DNA from: an uncultured Elusimicrobia bacterium
GTDB taxonomy: Bacteria; Elusimicrobiota; Endomicrobiia; Endomicrobiales; Endomicrobiaceae
Assembly: GCA_947168325.1 (NCBI GenBank)
Contig: CAMVLN010000094.1
Coordinates: 1 to 5,828 of the forward strand
Length of the DNA stretch: 5,828 bases
Direction: 5' to 3'
In this document: positions 1 to 5,805 of the stretch, piece by piece
How the letters are laid out: every line of letters begins with the position of its first letter
Position numbering within the stretch: position 1 is the first letter of the stretch
Translations under genes and position numbers: made by a program
Notes under the pieces: model-generated
What the model saw: the letters and a program-made list of their open reading frames with translations, nothing else
What the model was told of the DNA's origin: nothing
The model's database searches: none

Positions 1-16
1 AAAGTAATTATGAAAA

Positions 17-445
17 TTAGAACTTTCTAATGTCTCCATAAATTTCTGTAAAAAATTTTGACAGTTCTAAACTTTTTAAAATCTTTTTTGAAAATTTTTC
101 GTCTTTATTGGATAACAAAACTTTTGGTTGTAAGATACTTGAAAGCATTTTAGCTACACCAGAATATGCCCGTGTTTTGTTGGTTAAATGTTGGGCATAG
201 TTATCCTTAAACATTTTGACAGCTATGTTAAAATCTTCATCTTTAAGTTCTGATAAAACTGCTTTTACTAATGCTGTAATTCCACTACCTAGATAAGAAG
301 AAACCTCATCTATTGGTAATGGATTAAATCCATATTCGTGTCTTACAAAATTTACTGAATCTGTTAAGTCAAATTTAGAATCAACCAATGTTCCATCTAA
401 ATCAAAAATAACAAATTTTATATCGGATTTATTTTCTAAAACCAT
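17..445 (-). CDS. HAD-family phosphatase (phosphoglycolate-phosphatase-like), C-terminally truncated
   Basis: This looks like the N-terminal two thirds of a haloacid-dehalogenase hydrolase of the Gph/HAD_2 type, which removes phosphate from small metabolites such as phosphoglycolate. Read from the ATG at 445, the 142-residue protein has motif I as DLDGTLVDS (15-23, nucleophile Asp15 and acid/base Asp17), a helical cap region (about 25-95), and motif II as VLLSNK (109-114, Ser112). The frame then stops with TAA after FFTEIYGDIRKF. Relatives of about 210-220 residues continue with GGD...KPxP (motif III lysine) and a GD...D metal-binding motif IV, both missing, so this form should be inactive. 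A frame extension to 514 exists but lies wholly inside glgP and precedes the normal N-terminus; the start at 445 places motif I where the family has it. The gene overlaps the end of glgP by 10 bases and has only a weak AGG 9 bases upstream. Substrate cannot be assigned. It may be a pseudogene, or a sequencing frameshift near a contig end. Confidence 0.8.
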   Translation of the reverse strand: MVLENKSDIKFVIFDLDGTLVDSKFDLTDSVNFVRHEYGFNPLPIDEVSSYLGSGITALVKAVLSELKDEDFNIAVKMFKDNYAQHLTNKTRAYSGVAKMLSSILQPKVLLSNKDEKFSKKILKSLELSKFFTEIYGDIRKF

Positions 446-3045
446 TTTATAATACCTGGAATATACTCTACTTGTTCTAAGTATTGCGGAACTACTCTTA
501 TTGTGTATCCACAATGTCCAACCATTCTTGTTTTAGCTTCAATCTCATAGATATATGTCCCATCTTGTTCTTTTGAAATCTTTTTCATGTTTTCAAAAGT
601 TGCAGAACTTAAATTATTTTTAGAGTTCAAATATCCTTCATAAACTTGAACAAAAACATCTTCTGGAGCAATTCCTGCTAAATTAACTTTAACTTTTATC
701 TTTAATTGGTTGCCTATTTTAATTGTTTTTGCACTTGTATTATCATCAATACTTATTATAGAAACTTTTGACCAATTTTTTTCTATATTACTTTGCCATT
801 CGCTTTTCTTCTTTGCAAGTTTATAATTGTTTGCTTTCATTTTTTCTGTTAATTCCATAGATGGAATATAAAATTTTCTTGTATAATCTTCAATCATTCT
901 ATTTGTATTAAACATTGGACCTACTGTTTGCATACAAGCTTTCATTTTCTTTATCCAACCTCTAGGCAAATCATCTTGCCCTCTATCATAAAATAGTGGA
1001 ACTATTTCTTTTTCCAACATTTCATATATTGATCTAGATTCCATTTCATTTTGATATTCTAAATCGTTATATGTATCTGTAGAGCCTATAATCCAACCGT
1101 TTTCTCCGTTATAACTTTCACACCACCAACCATCAAGCACACTAAAATTTATTGCACCGTTAACTGCAGCTTTCATTCCACTTGTACCAGATGCTTCTTG
1201 CGGTCTTAAAGGATTGTTCAACCAAACATCTACCCCTTGTACCAAATAGTGTGCTACATTCATATCATAATCTTCTAAGAATACAACCCTATTTTTTAAT
1301 TCTGGATCTGCTGTTAAAGAAACAATACTCTTAATAATTTCTTTACCTTTATCATCTTTTGGATGAGCTTTACCAGCAATAATTATTTGAACAGGTTTTT
1401 CTTTGTTTGTAAGAATTTTTTTAATCCTTTCAATATTTCTAAATATTAAATTACCTCTCTTATATGTTGCAAATCTTCGTGCAAAACCTATTGTTAATGC
1501 TTCTGTATCAAGAACTTCGTCTGCAAAAGCTATCATATGTTTAGAAAGTCCCCTTCTTTCTAATTGAGCTTTCAATCTGCTTCTTGCAAAAGATACCAAT
1601 CTTTCTTTTCTTCTTTCGTGGCTTCTCCAAAGTTCTGCATCGGGAATATCTGCAACTCTTTGCCATAATGTTTGATCTTCTGGGTTATCTATCCAAGCAT
1701 CACCAATATATCTTTGGAACAGACCTGTAAATTCATAAGATATCCAAGTGTTTGTATGAATACCATTTGTAATATGTGTTATAGGTATTTCTTTTCTTGG
1801 AAGTTCCGGCCATACATTTTGCCACATTTGCCTTGATACTGTTGCATGTAATCTTGAAACACCATTAGCTTTACCACAAGCTTTTAAAGCAAGAATTGTC
1901 ATTGAAAAATCTTTATCCATATTCTCAGTTTTTAAATCTCTACCTAAAGATAAGAACTGATCTTTTGTTAATCCTAATTCTTTATATAAACTTTCAAAAT
2001 ATGTCAAAACTAATTGTGAAGAAAAAACTTCATTGCCTGCAGGAACTGGAGTGTGTGTTGTAAAAACACAATTTGCCTTTACAACTTTTTGTGCTTCTTG
2101 AAAAGATAATCCGTTGTTCTTCATTAAAAATCTAATTTTTTCTAATAATAAGAAAGCTGAATGCCCTTCATTAATATGGATAACAGATGGGTCAATATTT
2201 AAAAGTTCTAAAACTTTCATGCCACCAACACCAAGCAGTTTTTCTTGCTTGATTCTCATTTCTTTATCTCCACCATAAAGTTCACCGGTAATTGTTCTAT
2301 CTTCTATAGAATTTTTTTCAAAATCTGTATCTAATAAGTACAGCGAAACTCTACCTATTTGTACTTTCCAAATTCTTGCAAAAACACTAGGAGATTTAGG
2401 TAAAGAAATCTCTATGAACAAAGGTTGTCCACTTCCATCTGTTAGAAGTTGCAGAGGCATACTATAAAAATTATTCACCTTATATTCTTCTATTTGCCAA
2501 CCATCTATGCTTAAGTGCTGTTTAAAATATCCGTTTCTATACAACAAACCAATACCAACTAAAGGTAGTCCCATATCACTAGCTGACTTTAAATGGTCTC
2601 CAGATAATACTCCAAGTCCACCTGAATATATAGGCAAACTTTCGTGAATAGCAAATTCTGTAGAAAAATATGCAATTTTTTTATCTTTATATTCAGGAAA
2701 AGTTTTATTAAACCATGTAGGCATAGACATATATTTATCAAGTTCACTCTTTACCAATTTCATATGAGAAACAAAACTTGTATCATCTGAAAGCTCTTCC
2801 AATCTTTCTTGTTTTACAATTCCTAACATTGCTGTTGGGCTATGGTAAGCTTCTTCCCATTTGTCTCTATCCAATCTTCTAAACAATTCTACTGCATCAC
2901 TATTCCAGCACCACCACATATTTTCTGAAATATCAATTAAATCTTTTAAGTTTTCTGGCAAAGAAGGAACAACAACAAATTTTTTTGCTTTTGTAAGTGT
3001 AAAAGTTTCTTGTTTTTCATTAAATAAATCTTTATCTTTTAACAT
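436..3045 (-). CDS. glgP: Alpha-glucan (glycogen/maltodextrin) phosphorylase, GT35, DUF3417 type
   Basis: This PLP-dependent cytosolic enzyme removes terminal alpha-1,4 glucose units from glycogen or maltodextrin with phosphate, giving glucose-1-phosphate. The 869-residue protein belongs to the bacterial alpha-glucan phosphorylase branch with an N-terminal DUF3417 domain (about 25-115, with LPENLKDL and WWCWN), not the E. coli GlgP/MalP branch. The core shows YFSTEFAIHESLPIYSGGLG (126-145), LLYRNGYF (167-174), NEGHSAF (292-298), FTTHTPVPAG (328-337), HITNGIHTNTW (424-434), GFARRFATYKR (520-530), AGKAHP (557-562) and EASGTSGMKAAVNGA (617-631), in which Lys625 is the PLP lysine. A C-terminal beta-rich domain (about 765-869, with PEDVFVQVYEGYLN) ends the protein. 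Length and motifs are complete. The ATG at 3045 has a strong AAGGAG site 6 bases upstream. It sits 16 bases after cdaA and overlaps the HAD gene by 10 bases. No other glycogen gene is visible, so whether synthesis is also encoded cannot be told. Confidence 0.96.
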   Translation of the reverse strand: MLKDKDLFNEKQETFTLTKAKKFVVVPSLPENLKDLIDISENMWWCWNSDAVELFRRLDRDKWEEAYHSPTAMLGIVKQERLEELSDDTSFVSHMKLVKSELDKYMSMPTWFNKTFPEYKDKKIAYFSTEFAIHESLPIYSGGLGVLSGDHLKSASDMGLPLVGIGLLYRNGYFKQHLSIDGWQIEEYKVNNFYSMPLQLLTDGSGQPLFIEISLPKSPSVFARIWKVQIGRVSLYLLDTDFEKNSIEDRTITGELYGGDKEMRIKQEKLLGVGGMKVLELLNIDPSVIHINEGHSAFLLLEKIRFLMKNNGLSFQEAQKVVKANCVFTTHTPVPAGNEVFSSQLVLTYFESLYKELGLTKDQFLSLGRDLKTENMDKDFSMTILALKACGKANGVSRLHATVSRQMWQNVWPELPRKEIPITHITNGIHTNTWISYEFTGLFQRYIGDAWIDNPEDQTLWQRVADIPDAELWRSHERRKERLVSFARSRLKAQLERRGLSKHMIAFADEVLDTEALTIGFARRFATYKRGNLIFRNIERIKKILTNKEKPVQIIIAGKAHPKDDKGKEIIKSIVSLTADPELKNRVVFLEDYDMNVAHYLVQGVDVWLNNPLRPQEASGTSGMKAAVNGAINFSVLDGWWCESYNGENGWIIGSTDTYNDLEYQNEMESRSIYEMLEKEIVPLFYDRGQDDLPRGWIKKMKACMQTVGPMFNTNRMIEDYTRKFYIPSMELTEKMKANNYKLAKKKSEWQSNIEKNWSKVSIISIDDNTSAKTIKIGNQLKIKVKVNLAGIAPEDVFVQVYEGYLNSKNNLSSATFENMKKISKEQDGTYIYEIEAKTRMVGHCGYTIRVVPQYLEQVEYIPGIIKWF

Positions 3046-3051
3046 TATTTT

Positions 3052-3057
3052 CTCCTT
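3052..3057 (-). promoter_or_regulatory. Strong ribosome binding site of glgP
   Basis: The minus strand reads AAGGAG followed by 6 bases and the glgP ATG at 3045. It is the best Shine-Dalgarno match in the window, lies in the 16-base gap after cdaA and fixes the glgP start. It suggests glgP is translated more strongly than, or independently of, the genes before it. Confidence 0.85.
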
Positions 3058-3061
3058 AATA

Positions 3062-3982
3062 CTATAGTGCTACTATATACATCCAAAAAACCAAAGCTAA
3101 AAAGAAAGAAAGAACCTTAAATGTCCAATTTAACATTATTCTTTTTTTTATATTTTTTAGTTTTATTTTTTTAAATTTTGATATTATCTTTTGAAATATG
3201 TTTTTTTCATATTTATCATCTTTTTCTTCTAACACTATACAATTTTCTTTTAAATCTTCAAGTAGTTTTTTAGCATTTGTATACTTTTCTATTTTGCCAT
3301 CTATAACTATTGATATACTACCTGTTTCTTCTGAAACAACAATAACTATTGCATCTGTTAATGAAGATAGCCCCACCGCTGCCCTATGTCTAGTTCCTAG
3401 ATGTTTTACCTCTATTTCTGTACTTACTGGAAGAACACAACTAGCTGCTTGAATTTTGCCATTTTTTATTATAACAGCACCATCATGAATTGGAGATTTT
3501 GTATTAAAAATTGATAACAATAATTCGTGTGAAACTTTTGCATCTAAAAATGTGGCTTGGTCAGTATACATTTTTAAAGAGAAATCTTTTTCTAAAACTA
3601 TTAAAGCTCCTATTCTTATTTTACTCATTTCAATAACAGCTTCAACTATTTCTTCAAGAAAATCTACCTTTATACCTTTATTACTAAAAAATATTTTGCT
3701 ACCTAACTTTGCAAGTCCATACCTAATTTCCGTTTGAAAAATTACAGCTAAAATAATAGCTACTGCAAGCCAAAATTTATTCATCAACCATGTTAACATT
3801 CTCAAATGTAAAATATCTCTTGCTAGTATAGTAATTCCAACAAGTATAATAAGCCCTATAACAATCTGTATTGTTCTCGTTCCTTTAGTAACTAACAATG
3901 TTCTATAAAAGATATATGAAACTATCAATATATCTAAAATATTAACTATGTAAGTTGACCATATTGCTACAAATAAATCCAC
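3062..3982 (-). CDS. cdaA: Diadenylate cyclase CdaA (DisA_N family) with an extra C-terminal membrane helix
   Basis: This membrane enzyme joins two ATP molecules into cyclic di-AMP, a second messenger that in other bacteria controls potassium and osmolyte balance and cell-wall homeostasis. Three N-terminal membrane segments lie at about 11-28, 38-55 and 68-83, followed by the FQTEIR junction (82-87) and the cytoplasmic cyclase domain (about 88-250). The catalytic signatures DGA (167-169) and GTRHRAA (196-202) are intact, so activity is expected. The start is GTG at 3982: it gives MDLFVAIWS, typical of CdaA N-termini, has AAGGA 7 bases upstream inside folP, and no methionine lies nearby. A lysine-rich linker (about 253-283) leads to a fourth hydrophobic segment (285-306, KVLSFFLALVFWMYIV) that resembles the N-terminal anchor of YbbR/CdaR. 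The protein ends there at 306 residues, against about 270-280 for typical CdaA. No ybbR or glmM gene follows, unlike in many genomes; glgP comes next after 16 bases. Confidence 0.96.
   Translation of the reverse strand: MDLFVAIWSTYIVNILDILIVSYIFYRTLLVTKGTRTIQIVIGLIILVGITILARDILHLRMLTWLMNKFWLAVAIILAVIFQTEIRYGLAKLGSKIFFSNKGIKVDFLEEIVEAVIEMSKIRIGALIVLEKDFSLKMYTDQATFLDAKVSHELLLSIFNTKSPIHDGAVIIKNGKIQAASCVLPVSTEIEVKHLGTRHRAAVGLSSLTDAIVIVVSEETGSISIVIDGKIEKYTNAKKLLEDLKENCIVLEEKDDKYEKNIFQKIISKFKKIKLKNIKKRIMLNWTFKVLSFFLALVFWMYIVAL
3065..3133 (-). other. YbbR/CdaR-like C-terminal membrane helix of CdaA
   Basis: Codons 284-306 of cdaA encode NW followed by a continuous hydrophobic stretch with the pattern K-V-L-S-F-F-L-A-L-V-F-W-M-Y-I-V, then the stop. 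YbbR/CdaR proteins usually begin with a single membrane anchor of the form N-W-x-x-K-(L/I)-(L/I)-(S/A)-L-L-x-A-L-x-L-W-x-Y-V. The resemblance is by eye and from family memory. With three CdaA helices before it, this fourth helix would place its C-terminus outside the membrane, where a YbbR domain would normally sit. Met283 could have been the old ybbR start codon. Confidence 0.55.
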
Positions 3983-5178
3983 TATATATTCCTTAATGCT
4001 TTAATTATTTTTAGTGACTTTTTTGTTTCCTTAACATTATGAACTCTTAATATGTCTGCCCCATTTAAAACAGAAACTATATTTGCAACAATTGTTGCAA
4101 TTAATCTTTCATCTAAATCTACATCATCTATTATTTTAGCTAAAAAACTTTTATTTGATAATCCCACTAACAAAGGAACATTTAAAGATTTAAATTCAAA
4201 TAATCTTTTTATTACTAAAGAATTATTTTCTACTGTTTTCCCAAATCCAATTCCTGGATCAACAATAATAGAATCTTTTTTTATTCCATTTTCTAACGAA
4301 AACTCTATTTGCTTATCTAAAAAGTTAAATATTTCGCTTATTACATTATTATATTTTATATCCTTTTGCATCGTTAAAGGAGTTTTCCTCATATGCATTA
4401 ACACAACAGCAGCTTTATTTTTAGAGATTACTTTTGCCATATTTTTACTATATCTTAAAGCATAAATATCATTTATAATATCTGCACCTTCACCCAAAGC
4501 AACTTCTGCAACTTCTGATTTATAGGTATCAATAGATACAGGAATACTAGATTTTTTTCTAAATATTTTCAAAAAAGTTTTTATCTTTTTTACTTCTTCT
4601 CTTACTGCAATAGGTTTGGAGCCTGGTCTAGTAGATTCTGCTCCTACATCAATTATATCTGCACCATAATCTTGCATTTCTTTGGCAACTTCACATGCCA
4701 GGGTTTCATCTTCAATTCCATTTTTAAAAAAAGAATCTGGAGATAAATTTATTATTCCCATAATAAGTGGTTTGTTTGTTAATGATATTTTTTTTGTAGA
4801 ACAAACTATTTGTTTTAATTGTGTTGAATTTATTTCTATTATTTTTTTTGATAAATCTTTAAGTCCAAAAGGTTGCTCTTTAATTTTTAAAGATATTTTT
4901 TCTATTTGATTTTTATTTGCACAAATTACAGCAGTTGATTTTCCTTTTTTAAACAATGAAACATCTTTACTAACTGATACATCTGCACCACAAGATATTG
5001 CTTCTTGTTTTAAAATATTTGCTGCTCTATTATCTATATTTTCTACTATAAAAGGTTCAGAAATTATTTTTTTTGAAAATTTATCATATACACACTTATC
5101 ACAATTTGAATTTATAATAATTTTTTTTGCATCTTCCAAATTTTCTATTTTTAGTTTTCTAACTTTCATATTTACCAT
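3982..5178 (-). CDS. folP: Dihydropteroate synthase, N-terminally extended form (FolP)
   Basis: This enzyme condenses 6-hydroxymethyl-dihydropterin pyrophosphate with p-aminobenzoate to give dihydropteroate, the sulfonamide target of folate synthesis. At 398 residues it is much longer than the usual ~280. Residues 1-130 form an extra domain with AANILKQEAISCGADVSVSK (52-71) and QPFGLKDL (102-109), a pattern I recognise from long FolP proteins of several anaerobic lineages. The TIM-barrel catalytic part (about 137-398) has MGIINLSPDSF (140-150), ESTRPGS (181-187), SIDTYK (215-220), NDI (236-238), MHMR (261-264), DPGIGFGKT (307-315), GLSNKS (339-344) and RVHNV (378-382). The barrel's substrate-contacting Asn144, Arg184, Asp217, Asn236, Asp307, Lys343, Arg378 and His380 are all kept. 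The usual Arg before Lys343 is Asn342. The start is uncertain between 5178 (MVNMKV) and 5169 (MKVRKL), since neither has a clear ribosome binding site. Its TAG stop overlaps the cdaA start by one base. Confidence 0.96.
   Translation of the reverse strand: MVNMKVRKLKIENLEDAKKIIINSNCDKCVYDKFSKKIISEPFIVENIDNRAANILKQEAISCGADVSVSKDVSLFKKGKSTAVICANKNQIEKISLKIKEQPFGLKDLSKKIIEINSTQLKQIVCSTKKISLTNKPLIMGIINLSPDSFFKNGIEDETLACEVAKEMQDYGADIIDVGAESTRPGSKPIAVREEVKKIKTFLKIFRKKSSIPVSIDTYKSEVAEVALGEGADIINDIYALRYSKNMAKVISKNKAAVVLMHMRKTPLTMQKDIKYNNVISEIFNFLDKQIEFSLENGIKKDSIIVDPGIGFGKTVENNSLVIKRLFEFKSLNVPLLVGLSNKSFLAKIIDDVDLDERLIATIVANIVSVLNGADILRVHNVKETKKSLKIIKALRNI
3990..3994 (-). promoter_or_regulatory. Ribosome binding site of cdaA, inside folP
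   Basis: The minus strand reads AAGGA, then 7 bases, then GTG. It lies within the last codons of folP and decides the GTG start of cdaA. Together with the TAGTG stop/start overlap it points to translational coupling of folP and cdaA. Confidence 0.75.
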
Positions 5179-5188
5179 ATAAATTGTT

Positions 5189-5773
5189 CTATTTTTTTAA
5201 TATTAATAAAGATAGAGCTTCTTCTCTAGTTCTAGCATCTTTTAAAAATATACCTCTCATTGCAGAGGTTACCATCTTTGAGTCTGACTTTTTTACTCCT
5301 CTCATTGTCATACACAAATGTTCAGCTTCTATTACAACCATTGCACCGTTAGGTTTAGCTGCTTTCATTATTGTATCTGCTATTTGTTTAGCTAACCTTT
5401 CTTGTAATTGTAATCTATGTGTAAAAGCATCTACAACCCTAACTAATTTTGAAATTCCAACAATTCTATCTTTTTTGGGTAAATATGCTATATGAATTTT
5501 GCCAAAAAAAGGTAATAAATGATGTTCACACATTGAATAAAAAGATATATCTTTTACAATAACAATCTCTTCATAATCTTCCGTTTGATAGTAAACAGGG
5601 ATTAAATTATCTATATCTTCTTTGTATCCTGAAAGAAATTCTTCATAGAAAGTAGCCACTCTTTCTGGAGTTCTTTTTATTCCCTCTCTACTTATATCTT
5701 GTCCAAAACCATCAAGCATCATCGCTACAGCTTTTTGAACTTTTTGTTTATCAAAACTAATTATTTTTTTCAT
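5189..5773 (-). CDS. folE: GTP cyclohydrolase I (FolE, type IA)
   Basis: This cytosolic enzyme converts GTP to 7,8-dihydroneopterin triphosphate and formate, the first step of the pterin branch of folate synthesis. The 194-residue protein is a complete family member. An N-terminal helical region (about 8-50, with GIKRTPERV at 31-39) precedes the catalytic domain. The zinc ligands are visible as Cys82 and His85 in SMCEHHLLPF and Cys154 in HLCMTMRG. The neighbouring His84 and His152 match the family's catalytic histidines, and the GTP-binding stretch GISKLVRVVDAF (106-117) and Gln124 are present. Keeping all three zinc ligands separates it from zinc-independent FolE2. The ATG at 5773 gives MKKIISFDK, which fits the family; the next methionine (Met18) would cut into the first helix. 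No good Shine-Dalgarno sequence precedes it, only an A-rich leader. It is the first gene of the apparent operon and ends in TAG, 10 bases before folP. Confidence 0.97.
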   Translation of the reverse strand: MKKIISFDKQKVQKAVAMMLDGFGQDISREGIKRTPERVATFYEEFLSGYKEDIDNLIPVYYQTEDYEEIVIVKDISFYSMCEHHLLPFFGKIHIAYLPKKDRIVGISKLVRVVDAFTHRLQLQERLAKQIADTIMKAAKPNGAMVVIEAEHLCMTMRGVKKSDSKMVTSAMRGIFLKDARTREEALSLLILKK

Positions 5774-5799
5774 TTTTTTTATCTATAACATAGTGGTAC

Positions 5800-5805
5800 A
5801 TTATA
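5800..5805 (-). promoter_or_regulatory. Possible -10 promoter element upstream of folE
   Basis: The minus strand reads TATAAT, a perfect -10 hexamer, 26 bases before the folE start codon, which would give a leader of about 20 bases. No TTGACA-like -35 box is seen at 16-17 bases further upstream, where the sequence is AAAAACC, and no TGn extension is present. In DNA this AT-rich such a hexamer can occur by chance, and the window ends at 5828, so the true promoter could lie outside. The whole 5774-5828 stretch is AT-rich and holds no gene that I can see. Confidence 0.3.

Noticed and set aside
446..514. HAD protein starting 23 residues earlier with MWIHNKS
   Set aside because: That extension lies entirely in the glgP C-terminal codons in another frame, and the start at 445 puts motif I at the usual distance from the N-terminus.
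3046..3061. Possible terminator or promoter between cdaA and glgP
   Set aside because: The gap is only 16 bases, mostly occupied by the glgP ribosome binding site, with no hairpin or T run on the transcribed strand and no paired promoter boxes.
2861..3067. Plus-strand frame running over the glgP start and into the cdaA end
   Set aside because: Composition is Ser/Phe-rich with no domain, and it is opposite the conserved DUF3417 part of GlgP; no supporting signal.
4052..4465. 137-codon plus-strand open frame opposite folP
   Set aside because: It lies wholly antisense to the conserved folP barrel motifs, has a low-complexity composition rich in Ser, Ile and Phe, and shows no recognisable domain; it is a shadow of the AT-rich coding strand.
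5184..5495. 103-codon plus-strand open frame opposite folE
   Set aside because: It is antisense to the FolE zinc-site region with no domain or ribosome binding site I could recognise; long antisense frames are expected where the coding strand avoids certain codons.
17..5773. Lower GC in folP and cdaA than in folE and glgP as a sign of gene transfer
   Set aside because: The difference follows protein conservation: the Lys/Ile/Asn-rich, weakly constrained segments are the most AT-rich, while conserved catalytic stretches in every gene are less so.
17..5773. TGA read as tryptophan
   Set aside because: No in-frame TGA occurs in any of the five genes; the conserved tryptophans I checked in GlgP and CdaA are encoded by TGG.
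5783..5793. Small inverted repeat CTAT-aac-ATAG in the folE leader as an operator or hairpin
   Set aside because: The arms are four bases in an AT-rich leader, well within chance expectation.
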